Positions 8,743-17,658 of a stretch of 64,000 nucleotides of DNA are shown here, piece by piece. A program made the translations under genes and the position numbers. The first letter of the stretch is position 1. Each line of letters opens with the position of its first letter. Below the pieces are notes generated by a model. That model was not told the DNA's origin. It did no database searches and saw nothing but the letters and a program-made list of their open reading frames with translations. Location: NCBI RefSeq assembly GCF_029637605.1, contig NZ_CP121261.1, positions 372,001 to 436,000 on the forward strand, given 5' to 3'. The stretch comes from Achromobacter spanius. Its GTDB lineage: Bacteria; Pseudomonadota; Gammaproteobacteria; Burkholderiales; Burkholderiaceae_B.

Positions 8743-9426
8743 ATGATTGATGACCTGATTGAACTGGCCAAGCTCACCAGCCTTGGCCTGGCGCTGATGC
8801 TGCCCCTGGCCAATCCCTTGACCTCCATGACCTTGCTGCTGTCACTGGGCGGGCAGATTCCCTATAAAGAGCGCGAACGCCAGGTGACGCAGGCGGCGTT
8901 CTATGTGGTGGGCGTCATGTTGGTGACCTACTACGCCGGCGCGTGGATCATGCATACCTTCGGCATCTCGATTCCGGGCCTGCGCATCGCGGGCGGGCTG
9001 ATCGTGGTCAGCATCGGGTTCAGCATGTTGTTTCCGCCGGCGGAGCCACGCACGCTGGCCGCGGAAGCGGCGGCCGACGCCCAACAGCGGCAGGTGCCCA
9101 ACATTGCGTTCGTGCCGTTGGCGCTGCCGGGCACGGCGGGGCCTGGCACCATCGCCATGATCATCAGCGGCGCGGCCTCGGTGGATACCGCCATCACGCC
9201 GCAGTATCCGGAGTGGGTGGTGGCTGTCACCCCCGTCATCGTCTTCGTCTTGCTGGGCGTGCTGTTCTGGGTGTGCCTGCGCTCGGCGGGCCGCATCGTG
9301 GCCGTGATCGGGCAGAGCGGCGTCGAAGCCATCTCGCGCGTGATGGGCTTTCTGCTGGTGTGCATGGGGGTCCAGTTCGTCATCACCGGCGTGCTGGAAA
9401 TCGTGAGCCAGCATGCCGGAGGCTAG
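8743..9426 (+). CDS. MarC-family integral membrane protein
   Basis: A 227-residue inner-membrane protein with about six hydrophobic segments. The family pattern LMLPLANPLTSMTLLLSLG, the loop after helix 2 with KERERQ, and FVPLALPGTAGPGTIAMII in the middle are characteristic of MarC/YhgN. AGGAG precedes the ATG. MarC proteins were once linked to multiple-antibiotic resistance, but their transport role is not established. It is probably monocistronic, or cotranscribed with the next gene 39 bp downstream. Confidence 0.9.
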   Translation: MIDDLIELAKLTSLGLALMLPLANPLTSMTLLLSLGGQIPYKERERQVTQAAFYVVGVMLVTYYAGAWIMHTFGISIPGLRIAGGLIVVSIGFSMLFPPAEPRTLAAEAAADAQQRQVPNIAFVPLALPGTAGPGTIAMIISGAASVDTAITPQYPEWVVAVTPVIVFVLLGVLFWVCLRSAGRIVAVIGQSGVEAISRVMGFLLVCMGVQFVITGVLEIVSQHAGG

Positions 9427-9465
9427 GCCGGCCGGGGGCAGCGCGCGCTGCGCCGCGGGCTGGCT

Positions 9466-10470
9466 GTGACGGGGCGGGGGCTGCTTAGGCTGCTGCTGAC
9501 GCTGATGCTGGCTGCATCCGCCTTGTGGGGCTGCCTGGCGCTGTCTTACCAAGCGCCTGGTGGCGTGTGGGGCAAGGGGGCGGCTTGCCTGGTGTGGACC
9601 GCGCTGTGCGTGCGCGCGGTGCTGGCGCTGTGGTGCAAAACGCGGTGGCGCGCAAGCCGGTGGCGGCGGCAAGCAGGGTGGGCCTACCTGGTCGGGTTGG
9701 CGCTGTTGTGCGTGTGGTGGCAGAGCCTTGCGCCAAGCAATGACCGCATCTGGGCCGACGACGTGGCGAAGATGCTGCGCGGCACCGTGCAGGGCTCAAG
9801 CGTCACGCTGGAAAACGTCCGCAATTTCGACTGGCGCGCAGACGACGACTACACCGTGCGTTGGGAAACGCGGCAGTACGATCTGGACAAGCTTGTGTCC
9901 GTGGACATGGCGCTGTCGTATTGGGCAGGCCCCGCCATCGCGCACACGCTGGTTTCCTTCGGCTTTGCCGACGGGCGCCACGTGGTGTTCTCGGTGGAAA
10001 TCCGCAAGGAACGCGGCGAGCAGTTCTCGGAGATTGGCGGATTCTTCAAACAGTTCGAACTGAGCGTGGTGGCCGCCGAAGAGCGCGACATTCTGTACGT
10101 GCGCGCCGGACCGCGTGGCGAAAGCGTGTACCTGTATCCGGTACGCATGCCCGAACGCGCCATGCGTGAACTGTTCCTGTCGTATGTGAATACGGCCAAC
10201 GCGCTGGTCACGACGCCGCGCTTCTATCACACGGTCACCGCCAATTGCACGACGCTGGTCTACCAGATGGTGAACGCGATTGTGCCGGGCTTGCCGCTGG
10301 ATCACAGGCTGTTGCTATCGGGCTATCTGCCCGAGTATCTGTACGAGCAGGGCGGGCTGGACGACAGCGTTGCCTTGGAGGCGCTGCGCAAGCGCGCGTC
10401 GGTCGGTCCCCTTGCCGCGCCGGGAGAAGACCCCATCGCGTTTTCCAGGCGGATCCGGCAGCAGCCTTGA
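9466..10470 (+). CDS. DUF4105 membrane-anchored protein
   Basis: A 334-residue protein starting at a GTG. Three hydrophobic segments fill the first 90 residues. A DUF4105 domain follows from about residue 95 (NDRIWADDVAKML, NVRNFDWR, TVRWETRQYDLDKL) to the RFYHTVTANCTTLVYQMVN region near residue 260. The Asn-Cys-Thr-Thr and His residues resemble a papain-like site, so a peptidase or transferase function has been suggested for the family, but none is proven. It follows marC by 39 bp. Confidence 0.8.
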   Translation: MTGRGLLRLLLTLMLAASALWGCLALSYQAPGGVWGKGAACLVWTALCVRAVLALWCKTRWRASRWRRQAGWAYLVGLALLCVWWQSLAPSNDRIWADDVAKMLRGTVQGSSVTLENVRNFDWRADDDYTVRWETRQYDLDKLVSVDMALSYWAGPAIAHTLVSFGFADGRHVVFSVEIRKERGEQFSEIGGFFKQFELSVVAAEERDILYVRAGPRGESVYLYPVRMPERAMRELFLSYVNTANALVTTPRFYHTVTANCTTLVYQMVNAIVPGLPLDHRLLLSGYLPEYLYEQGGLDDSVALEALRKRASVGPLAAPGEDPIAFSRRIRQQP

Positions 10471-10703
10471 ATCGCGGCTTTGTACCTGCAAACCAAGCCC
10501 GGCGACCGCAGCACCTAAGATCGTGGGGACAGATCCCTGACCTGTTTCTCCACGTTACGGAACAGTGTTTTCCAACCGGAAAATGTCGAGTTTCGCTGGG
10601 TTTCTGCGGTAAAGTAGCCCGCAAACCCGCCGTATGTGAGTTTTTCGCACACGATTTTTCCTCTGGTTTCCTAGCCGGAATGTTTTTCAAGGAGGGCCGT
10701 CAG
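10471..10703. other. intergenic region before a small membrane protein
   Basis: A 233-bp spacer holding an inverted repeat, TTTTCC at 10568-10573 and GGAAAA at 10578-10583. The region contains no supported gene. It presumably contains the promoter of the 71-residue gene that follows. Confidence 0.4.
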
Positions 10704-10919
10704 ATGTCCTGGCTGACCCTGGTTATTGCAAGCGTTGCAGTGATCGCCATTGCCGCGGTGCTGTTACGCCACCCCGGAGTTGTCCTTTACGACTGGTTGG
10801 CTGCTCGCCGAACCGCCCGCAAAGTTGCCCGCACTGCCGCCGCCCAATCGGCAGTGGCCCTGCCCCGCGCACCAGCGCATGCCGCCAAGCACGTCGAACC
10901 CGCGCCGTCGGTCAGCTAG
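10704..10919 (+). CDS. small single-pass membrane protein, 71 residues
   Basis: The ATG at 10704 is preceded by an excellent ribosome site, AAGGAGGG at 10689-10696. Residues 2-27 form one hydrophobic helix (WLTLVIASVAVIAIAAVLL), followed by a basic Arg/Lys-rich cytoplasmic tail with many Ala. I do not recognise the family. The strong ribosome site and the clean membrane topology support it as a real gene despite its size. Confidence 0.65.
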   Translation: MSWLTLVIASVAVIAIAAVLLRHPGVVLYDWLAARRTARKVARTAAAQSAVALPRAPAHAAKHVEPAPSVS

Positions 10920-10983
10920 TTTCCCGCAGCGAATTCCCCGCGCGCGCCCGATAGCGCCGCCGCGTCTGCTTGCCCCCTCCAGA

Positions 10984-11014
10984 TAAAAAAAGGCCATCCG
11001 ATCACGGATGGCCT
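10984..11014 (-). terminator. rho-independent terminator of the porin gene
   Basis: On the minus strand a perfect 10-bp stem (arms 11005-11014 and 10991-11000) with a 4-base loop is followed by seven T residues. It lies about 55 bp after the porin stop and reads in the porin's direction. Confidence 0.92.
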
Positions 11015-11025
11015 AAGTACAGATA

Positions 11026-11057
11026 GGCCGCCCCGACTCTGCTCAGCAGGGGCGGCC
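11026..11057 (-). terminator. second GC-rich hairpin after the porin gene
   Basis: Arms GGCCGCCCC (11026-11034) and GGGGCGGCC (11049-11057) form a 9-bp stem with a 14-base loop, starting 10 bp after the porin stop. It has no T-run and may act as a 3' mRNA-stabilising hairpin ahead of the true terminator. Confidence 0.6.
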
Positions 11058-11067
11058 CGCAGCCTGT

Positions 11068-12204
11068 TTAGAAGCGATGGCGGATGCCAGCGCCAACAGT
11101 GCTGATCTTGTTGCCGTTGATGAAGGCGGCGCCGTCGGCGTAGGACGCCAGGGCGTACAGGTTGGTGCGCTTGGACAGGTCGTACGTGTAGCCGACGCTG
11201 TAGATGTCCATGGCGTACAGGTTCTTGTTCGGGTCAGCACGCTGCCACGACGCGAAGATGTTGCTGGCCGCGCCGATCGGGGCGCTCACGCCAACCATGT
11301 ACGAGTTGATGCGCAGGCCGTCCCAGGTGAAGCGGCCGTTGGTGAAGCCTTGGCCTTGGGCCGTGCCACCCGCTTGCTCGCGGCCACCCATCAGCGAAAA
11401 GTCCTGTCCGGCGAAGACGCCGTCTTCGGAACGGCCATAAGCCAGCGACAGCTTGACCACTTCGAAGTCGTACGCGCCACCGATGATGAACTGCTGCGGT
11501 TGCGGCTGGTTCGGCTTGCGGTATTGCACGTCATAGGACAGGGCCAGCTTCAGCGGGCCGTTGTCGTAGCGCACGCCGGCCGTCCAGGCGCGGTTGTTTT
11601 CCTTGGTCCTGAAGCTGGTCGGGCCTTCGACGTCGTCCGTCGAGAAGGAGTAACCGACGCCGCCCTGGAAGCCGCTCCAGACCGGGGTCTGGTACATGAC
11701 CATGTTGTCGTAGCGAACCGTGTTCGCGGCGCTGAAGGCCATGCCCATGTTGGCGTTCAGGTAGTCCAGCGCGAACGGGTCGATGTCGCCGAAGTACTTG
11801 GATGCGATGTTGGTCTGGCGGCCCAGTTCCAGCAGACCGAATTGGTCGCTGTTCAGGCCAACCGTGGCCTGGCGGCCGAACAGGCGGTCACCTTGCGAGC
11901 GGTTGCCGTTGTTGGCCGTGAAGCCGCTTTCCAGCGTGAAGACCGCCGACAGGCCGTCGCCCAGGTCTTCCGTGCCGCGCAAGCCAAAACGCGAACCGTT
12001 CTGGATGCCGTCGTTCATGCCGATCCGGGAGTGGTAGTCGCCGCCATTCACGCCACGGTTTGAATCGGTGGTGCCAACCTTGCCGCGTTGATAGGTGAGC
12101 CCCAAGTCAACGATGCCGTACAAGGTGACGGACGTTTCAGCCTGCGCCGCACCGGCCATGCCAGCCAGAATCGCGCCTACGAGCAAAGTTTTTGTTAGTT
12201 TCAT
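11068..12204 (-). CDS. outer-membrane general porin (Burkholderiales OmpC-like)
   Basis: 378 residues from the ATG at 12204; an in-frame GTG two codons upstream is an alternative. A signal peptide (MKLTKTLLVGAILAGMAGAAQA) precedes a mature start of ETSVTLYGIVDLGLTYQ, typical of the Neisseria/Bordetella 16-strand porins. Family features include GSRFGLRGTEDLGDGLSAVF, the RQATVGL turn and the C-terminal strand ending GIRHRF, whose terminal Phe is the BamA recognition signal. It forms a trimeric diffusion pore. It is transcribed alone, with two hairpins at its 3' end. Confidence 0.96.
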   Translation of the reverse strand: MKLTKTLLVGAILAGMAGAAQAETSVTLYGIVDLGLTYQRGKVGTTDSNRGVNGGDYHSRIGMNDGIQNGSRFGLRGTEDLGDGLSAVFTLESGFTANNGNRSQGDRLFGRQATVGLNSDQFGLLELGRQTNIASKYFGDIDPFALDYLNANMGMAFSAANTVRYDNMVMYQTPVWSGFQGGVGYSFSTDDVEGPTSFRTKENNRAWTAGVRYDNGPLKLALSYDVQYRKPNQPQPQQFIIGGAYDFEVVKLSLAYGRSEDGVFAGQDFSLMGGREQAGGTAQGQGFTNGRFTWDGLRINSYMVGVSAPIGAASNIFASWQRADPNKNLYAMDIYSVGYTYDLSKRTNLYALASYADGAAFINGNKISTVGAGIRHRF

Positions 12205-12602
12205 ATCCACATCCGGTTCTAAGGCTTGCGTTGCCTGCTTTCAGGGGAGTGAAAGCAGCCCAGGCCTCAACAATAGGGAAGGCGGATCAAAAACATGAAA
12301 CTGAAAACTACGTAATGGTTCTGGATATGCATATTGGGGCCGCATTCAGCGCGGTTCCCTCTGACAGCAGGCTGAAGCAGTAAATATCAGTTACCCCGCT
12401 CACATACAAAAACGGGGCTCTCTATGGCTTGCTTACAACAGTCTTGGCCATGCTGCGTGGGGGGCAGCCTGCCGGTGCTGCGTCAGGCATTGATCTGATT
12501 ACGAAAATTGCCGGCCGCCGGGTCGCGTACAAATTGATAAATTGTGTCTGTTATTTCGTTGCGATTTAGACGGAATTCCGCTTGACGCAAGCGGCCCGCC
12601 GC
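12205..12602. promoter_or_regulatory. 398-bp porin upstream region
   Basis: A gene-free stretch between the end of the LLM monooxygenase gene and the porin start. It holds AT-rich DNA near 12525-12570 with an imperfect palindrome of ACAAATT and AAATTGT around 12529-12545, and a CCCCG/CGGGG hairpin around 12392-12416. The latter may terminate the upstream transcript or lie in the porin leader. No coding frame is convincing. Confidence 0.45.
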
Positions 12603-13889
12603 TTAGGCCAAGGGTCGCTGCAATCCAAGGTGTCCGCGCAAGGTGCTGTGTTCGTATTCCGTACGGAACAGCCCGCGTCGTTGCAGGACCGGAATGACGT
12701 GATCCACGAAATCGTCGATGCCGCCCGGCAATGACGGCGGCATCAGGTTGAACCCATCAGCCCCTTCGTTCTTGAACCAGTGTTCCATCTGGTCGGCTAT
12801 ATGCGCCGGCGTGCCCACCATGGTGCAGTGGCCGCCGCCCGCTGCCAGGCGACCCAGCAATTGGCGCACGGTGGGTTGTTCGGTTTCGATAATCCGCAAA
12901 ATCGTGGCGTAGCGTCCCTTCGGGCCCTTGAACTCATGCAGGGGCGGCAGCGGCGGCACGGGCGCGTCCAATTCCCACGCGGCGCAATCCTGCAACACGA
13001 AAGTGCCCAACTGGCGCAGCGAGGCATCGCTGGGCAGCAATTCGTCCAGCGCGCGTTGCTTGGCGCGCGCCTCGGCCTCGGTCGACCCCACGTAGGTGAC
13101 CAGGCCCGGCATGATCGGCACAAACGCGCTGCGGCCGGCGGCGCGCACGCGTTGCTTGATATCGCGGTAATAGGCTTGCGCGGCCGGCAGGTCGTAGGCC
13201 ACGGCGTAGATGGCTTCGGCGCGCCGGGCGGCCAGGTCGCGGCCCTGGTCGGATGCGCCGGCCTGGAACAGCACGGGATGTCCTTGCGGCGGGCGCGGCA
13301 CGGTGAGGGGGCCGTCCACCAGGAAATGGTCGCCGTGGTGGTGGATCGGGCGTACACGGTCGGGGACGCCGTAGACGCCGTCGCGGTCAATGGCCAAGGC
13401 GTCGTCTTGCCACGAGTCGAACAAGCGCAAGGCTACGTCGACAAACTCTTCGGCGCGCGCGTAGCGCCAATCGTGGCCGGGCATGGTTTCAAAGCCGTGG
13501 TTGCGCGCTTCGGCGTCGAACATGGACGTGACCACGTTCCAACCCATGCGTCCGCCTGAAATGTGGTCCAGCGACGCCACCATGCGCGCCGCGTGGAAGG
13601 GCGTGAAAAAGGTGCTGGATACCGTGCTGATCAAGCCGATGCGATGGGTGGCGCGCGCAATCGCGGCCATGGTCGTCAGCGGTTCCAGATACCAGCGTGG
13701 CCCGTCGCCGATGTTGTCGGTGGACTGCCCGTCCGCAAAGAAGATGGCGTCGAGCTTGCCGCGTTCGGCCGTCTGCGCCAGCGCTTCGTAATAGCCGATG
13801 TCGCCCAGCCGTTCGGCGGCGGAGTCCGGATGGCGCCACGCGGCGCGGTGGTGTCCGCAGCCGAAGATGAACAGGTTCAGGTGCAGCAT
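12603..13889 (-). CDS. LLM-class flavin-dependent monooxygenase (NtaA/SnaA/DszA family)
   Basis: A 428-residue FMN-dependent oxygenase that uses reduced flavin from a separate reductase. The start at 13889 (MLHLNLFIFGCGHHRAAWR) is the family N-terminus and lies five bases after the SDR stop. The motifs EALAQTAERGKLDAIFFADG, LISTVSSTFFTPFHAARM, SGGRMGWNVVTS and GHPVLFQAGASDQGRDLAARRAEAIYAV are typical of nitrilotriacetate/alkanesulfonate-type enzymes. It is cotranscribed with the SDR gene. The substrate is unknown; members attack N- or S-containing organics. No flavin reductase gene is adjacent. Confidence 0.9.
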   Translation of the reverse strand: MLHLNLFIFGCGHHRAAWRHPDSAAERLGDIGYYEALAQTAERGKLDAIFFADGQSTDNIGDGPRWYLEPLTTMAAIARATHRIGLISTVSSTFFTPFHAARMVASLDHISGGRMGWNVVTSMFDAEARNHGFETMPGHDWRYARAEEFVDVALRLFDSWQDDALAIDRDGVYGVPDRVRPIHHHGDHFLVDGPLTVPRPPQGHPVLFQAGASDQGRDLAARRAEAIYAVAYDLPAAQAYYRDIKQRVRAAGRSAFVPIMPGLVTYVGSTEAEARAKQRALDELLPSDASLRQLGTFVLQDCAAWELDAPVPPLPPLHEFKGPKGRYATILRIIETEQPTVRQLLGRLAAGGGHCTMVGTPAHIADQMEHWFKNEGADGFNLMPPSLPGGIDDFVDHVIPVLQRRGLFRTEYEHSTLRGHLGLQRPLA

Positions 13890-13894
13890 GGCGA

Positions 13895-14677
13895 TCAATT
13901 CTTGACGAGGCCGCCGTCCACGACCAGGTTCTGGCCGGTGACGCTGCGCGACCACGGGCAGGCGAAGAACAGCACTGCATCGGCAAACTGTTCGGGCGTG
14001 GTGACGGTGCGCAAGGGCGTGCTGGCGGCAATCAGGTCGAACACCGCTTCAGGCGTGGCGGCCGATGCGTCGGTGGTGCGCAGCAAGCCGCCCGACACCA
14101 TGTTGACCGTGATGCCATCCGGACCCAGGTCCTGCGACAGCGTGCGCGTGAATGACAGCAGCGCGGCCTTGGCGGCGGTGTAGTCGTGGTACGGCACCAC
14201 CGGGTTCTGGACCAGGTTGGTGCCGATGTTGATGATGCGGCCGACGCCGGCGCTGCGCATGCCGGGCAGCGCGGCCTGCGTGGTGTTCAGCGCGCCGCGC
14301 ACGCAGCCTTCGATCTGCTGATTCAGGTTGTCCCAGGTCAGGGTGTCGGCGTGGGGGCGCGCATCGCCATTGAACTGAAAGGCGGGCAGCGCGTTGTTGA
14401 CCACCGTGGTCACCGGCATGCCGAAGTGGCTTTGCGCCTGCGCGATCATCCCGGCCACGGCGGCTGCATCGCGCACGTCGGCCTGCACCGCCAACGCGCG
14501 CTCGGGCGCGGTGGCGGCCAGCGCCTGGGCGGCATCCGCACTGTTCAGATAATTGATCACCACGCGCGCGCCCTCGCGCAGAAAGGCCCGCGTGATGTGC
14601 GCGCCCAATCCACGGGCGCCGCCCGTGACAATAACCAGTTGTTCGTTCAGGGCGGGGGAGCGATGGGCAATGGACAT
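13895..14677 (-). CDS. short-chain dehydrogenase/reductase
   Basis: 260 residues with the classical SDR layout: the cofactor motif TGGARGLG near residue 18, the NNAL segment near residue 90, and a catalytic YHDYTAAK (Tyr-x-x-x-Lys) near residue 170. VVDGG is at the C-terminus. It is the first gene of a two-gene leftward unit with the flavin monooxygenase and is divergent from the TPP-riboswitch transporter. FabG-like in sequence, but the context indicates a catabolic reductase (inference). Confidence 0.9.
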   Translation of the reverse strand: MSIAHRSPALNEQLVIVTGGARGLGAHITRAFLREGARVVINYLNSADAAQALAATAPERALAVQADVRDAAAVAGMIAQAQSHFGMPVTTVVNNALPAFQFNGDARPHADTLTWDNLNQQIEGCVRGALNTTQAALPGMRSAGVGRIINIGTNLVQNPVVPYHDYTAAKAALLSFTRTLSQDLGPDGITVNMVSGGLLRTTDASAATPEAVFDLIAASTPLRTVTTPEQFADAVLFFACPWSRSVTGQNLVVDGGLVKN

Positions 14678-14751
14678 GGTGGGCTCTTTGGTTCACCGGC
14701 ACGCATGCAAACAGGTGCCGCACGCGGGCGAACTTAGCACGAATCCATGCG

Positions 14752-14780
14752 TTGACATTGGCCCGCCGCGACCCTAATCT
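14752..14780 (+). promoter_or_regulatory. sigma-70 promoter of the TPP-riboswitch transcript
   Basis: TTGACA at 14752-14757 and TAATCT at 14775-14780 are separated by exactly 17 bp. Transcription would start about ten bases before the aptamer begins at 14790, as expected for a riboswitch leader. Confidence 0.8.
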
Positions 14781-14789
14781 TGCGGCAAT

Positions 14790-14873
14790 TCCTGGGGGAG
14801 CCCGTTTGGGCTGAGATTCCGCGTCATGCGGTAACCCTTTGAACCTGATCCGGGTAATGCCGGCGAAGGGAAG
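14790..14873 (+). ncRNA. TPP riboswitch (THI element)
   Basis: The conserved core is unmistakable: GGGGAG, then CTGAGA at 14811-14816, then ACCCTTTGAACCTGATC followed by CGGGTAATGCCGGCGAAGGGAA up to about 14872. It lies in the leader of the sodium:solute symporter gene, 117 bases before its start. An anti-Shine-Dalgarno CCTCCCT at 14895-14901 is exactly complementary to AGGGAGG at 14973-14979, so control is probably at translation initiation: TPP bound, gene off. Confidence 0.96.
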
Positions 14874-14989
14874 GACATCGCACGGTTCGTGCGCCCTCCC
14901 TAGACTTTCATCCATCAGCGGCCCCTGTTTCTCACGGGCCGCCGCGTTGCGCGTCCGGCTGTCGGCCGGGCCAGGGAGGACTGTTTTTC

Positions 14990-16441
14990 ATGCTGACCCA
15001 AACCACCGCCTTGTTGTGGCTGCTGCTGTTTTCAGGCGGCTTCGCCGTTGCCAGCGTGCTCTATACCCGTCGCAAGCGCGGCACTCTGGAAGACTACATC
15101 GTGGCCCGCAACAGCCAGGGCGCGTTCGGCACCATCCTGACGCTGATGGCGTCAACGCTGGGCGCGTGGATTCTGTTCTCGCCCGCACAGGCCGCCACCT
15201 GGGGTGGGCTGGCGGCGGTGATCGGCTATGCGCTGGGGTCCATGTCTCCGCGCCTGGTGATGATTCCGCTGGGGCGGCGCATGCGCGAACTGATTCCGCA
15301 CGGCCATACCCTGACTGAATTCCTGATGGCGCGCTATGGCCGTCCGATGTACGGGCTGGCGCTGTTCATCATGCTGTTCTATCTGTTCATTGCCTTGTCG
15401 GCCGAGGTCACGGCGATTGCCAAGCTGGTCACCATGCTGGCGCCCGTGCCGCTGTGGGCCACCGCCGCCATCGTGATGGGCACGACGCTGCTTTACACCA
15501 CCTACGGCGGGCTGCGTTCGTCGATCTTCACCGACCAGGTGCAGATGATGGTCATTCTGCCGTTGCTGGTGATCCTGTGCGTGGTGGGCTGGCAGGCGGC
15601 GGGCGGCGCGCTGCCCACCATCGAAGCGCTGCAAGCCCGCGCACCCCAATTGCTGGACCTGACGGATCCAGTGGGCGTGAAGGCGGGCCTGACGTTCTTC
15701 GTGGCAATCCTATTGACGGGCATTTTCCACCAGGGCAACTGGCAGCGCATCTACGCCGCGAAAGACGCGCGGTCGATGCGCAATGGTTTCCTGCTGGGCG
15801 GTATTCTTGCCGCGCCGTTCATCTTCCTGATGGGTCTGTTCGGCCTGGCGTTCGTGGGCCTGGCGCCGCAGGGCGACAGCTCTGTCGCGCTGTTCAGCGT
15901 CATCATGCCGCACGCGCCGGCTTGGTTCGTGATCGCCCTGATTCCGCTGGGTCTGGCGCTGGTCATGAGCACGGCCGATACGGCGATCAGCGCGGTGTCC
16001 AGCATCGTGGCGGTGGACATGCGCCGCCTGATGCCGCACGCCAATGGCCGCGACATGAAGCGCCTGGCCCGCTGGGCCGTGCTGCTGCTGGCGATTCCCG
16101 TGATGATCGTGGCCTCGCAAGGCTACAGCGTGCTGTATCTGTTCCTGCTGGCCGACCTGTTGTGCTCGGCGGCGGCGTTTCCGGTTTTCTACGGCCTCTT
16201 CAGCCGCAAGCATGATGGCGTGACGGCCACCACGGCAACGGCGGCGGGGCTGGTGGTGGGGCTGTTCTTCTTTCCGGCGCCGGGCGACAAACCCACGTTC
16301 CTGCTGGAATCGTTTTTGCTGGCGGCGTTTGTGCCGGTTGTGGTGACGGTGCTGATGCGTTTGGCGCGCCGTGGGGTGCAGGAGTTTGATTTGGCTACGC
16401 TGAGCGCGGCGGTGCGGCGGCTGGATAAGGACGCGGTTTGA
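14990..16441 (+). CDS. sodium:solute symporter under TPP control, predicted thiamine-related transporter
   Basis: A 483-residue SSF-family protein with about 13 membrane helices. The N-terminal helix is followed by TRRKRGTLEDYIVARNS, the family loop; GHTLTEFLMARYG and the sodium-site segment near LVMSTADTAISAVSS follow. A strong ribosome site (AGGGAGGA) is at 14973-14980. A TPP riboswitch precedes it, so the likely cargo is thiamine or a pyrimidine/thiazole precursor. A PanF-like SSF protein called ThiV has been proposed as a thiamine-regulon transporter from comparative genomics, and this may be an equivalent. No other thiamine gene is adjacent. Confidence 0.9.
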   Translation: MLTQTTALLWLLLFSGGFAVASVLYTRRKRGTLEDYIVARNSQGAFGTILTLMASTLGAWILFSPAQAATWGGLAAVIGYALGSMSPRLVMIPLGRRMRELIPHGHTLTEFLMARYGRPMYGLALFIMLFYLFIALSAEVTAIAKLVTMLAPVPLWATAAIVMGTTLLYTTYGGLRSSIFTDQVQMMVILPLLVILCVVGWQAAGGALPTIEALQARAPQLLDLTDPVGVKAGLTFFVAILLTGIFHQGNWQRIYAAKDARSMRNGFLLGGILAAPFIFLMGLFGLAFVGLAPQGDSSVALFSVIMPHAPAWFVIALIPLGLALVMSTADTAISAVSSIVAVDMRRLMPHANGRDMKRLARWAVLLLAIPVMIVASQGYSVLYLFLLADLLCSAAAFPVFYGLFSRKHDGVTATTATAAGLVVGLFFFPAPGDKPTFLLESFLLAAFVPVVVTVLMRLARRGVQEFDLATLSAAVRRLDKDAV

Positions 16442-16470
16442 GTACGCGGTCCATGTAGCCCCGAATACAA

Positions 16471-16507
16471 AAAAGCCTTGGAACACGTGTTGGTGTCCAA
16501 GGCTTTT
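16471..16507. terminator. bidirectional terminator between symporter and tRNA-Ala
   Basis: A 12-bp stem with arms 16471-16482 and 16496-16507, flanked by A-run and T-run, can stop transcription from the symporter rightward and from the tRNA leftward. Confidence 0.85.
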
Positions 16508-16519
16508 CCGTCTGGTGTT

Positions 16520-16595
<76 letters not shown>

Positions 16596-16663
16596 AATGA
16601 AGCAAGAGCAAAACTATACCTGAACTTCAAAGCGCCGCGCAATACGGCGCCAGGCAATTATTT

Positions 16664-17446
16664 TCAGACGAATTCCAGCGTGGCCACGACCGGTGCGTGG
16701 TCCGACGGCTGCTCGTTGCGGCGCGGTTCCTTGTCGATCACGCAGGCCACGCAGCGCTTGACCAGCGGCGCGGACAGCAGCACGTGATCGATCCGCAGGC
16801 CGGCGTTGCGGCGGAAGGCGAATTGCCGGTAGTCCCACCACGAAAACGACTTCTCCGGCTGTTCGAACAAGCGGAAGGAATCGGTCAGGCCCAGGTCGAG
16901 CAGGGCGCGCAAAGCGGCGCGTTCGGGCTCGGACACCAGCACCTGGCCTTCCCATTTTTCGGGGTTGTGCACGTCTTCATCGGCGGGGGCAACGTTGTAG
17001 TCGCCCAGCACGGCCAGACGCGGAAACTGCTTGATCTCGTCGGCCAGCCAATTGCGCATGGCGTCAAACCACGCCAGCTTGTACACGTACTTGTCCGAAT
17101 CCACCGCCTGCCCGTTGGGGCAATACGCGCACACCACGCGGACATCGCCTTCCGGGCTGGGAAACGTCAGCGCCAGCACGCGCTGCTGCGGGTCTTCATA
17201 GCCGGGAATGTTGCGCACCATCGTCGTGCCCGGCACCCGCGACACGATAGCCACGCCGTTATAGGTCTTCTGGCCCGCCCAGACGGCGTGGTAGCCGGCT
17301 TCCTTGAAAGCCGCCTCGGGAAACTTGTCGTCCGTCAGCTTCAGTTCCTGGATGCACAGCACGTCAACCGGATTGGCCGCTAGCCAATCCAGTACCTGCT
17401 GCAGGCGTACGTTCAAGGAGTTCACGTTCCAGGTGGCGAGTTTCAT
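16664..17446 (-). CDS. xth: exodeoxyribonuclease III
   Basis: 260 residues. This class II AP endonuclease and 3'-5' exonuclease takes part in base-excision repair. Metal and catalytic motifs are visible in order: ATWNVNSLN (Asn), CIQELKLTD (the Glu metal ligand), [25 protein letters not shown] and, at the end, RIDHVLLS and PSDHAPV (catalytic His). The start [10 protein letters not shown] at 17446 is the normal family start; an upstream in-frame start adds 17 residues unlike the family. It lies downstream of nothing obvious and ends before the tRNA gene. Confidence 0.95.
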   Translation of the reverse strand: MKLATWNVNSLNVRLQQVLDWLAANPVDVLCIQELKLTDDKFPEAAFKEAGYHAVWAGQKTYNGVAIVSRVPGTTMVRNIPGYEDPQQRVLALTFPSPEGDVRVVCAYCPNGQAVDSDKYVYKLAWFDAMRNWLADEIKQFPRLAVLGDYNVAPADEDVHNPEKWEGQVLVSEPERAALRALLDLGLTDSFRLFEQPEKSFSWWDYRQFAFRRNAGLRIDHVLLSAPLVKRCVACVIDKEPRRNEQPSDHAPVVATLEFV

Positions 17447-17658
17447 GATTCTTGTAGACCGTTTGTTTATGCGGTTCTCAGGGGTGCTGCCTTCCAAAAA
17501 ACCGATCTAGCTACGTAGCTGGCTACGAATCCGGCGGCTCATCCGTGGCGTGGTTGGCGGGCGCCATGGAGAAGGCCAGATGATACCTGCTGATGCTGCG
17601 TTCTTCTGCTGGCCACGCTCAATGGGGGATGTGGGGCTCCTCCTGCGGCACGTTAGCC

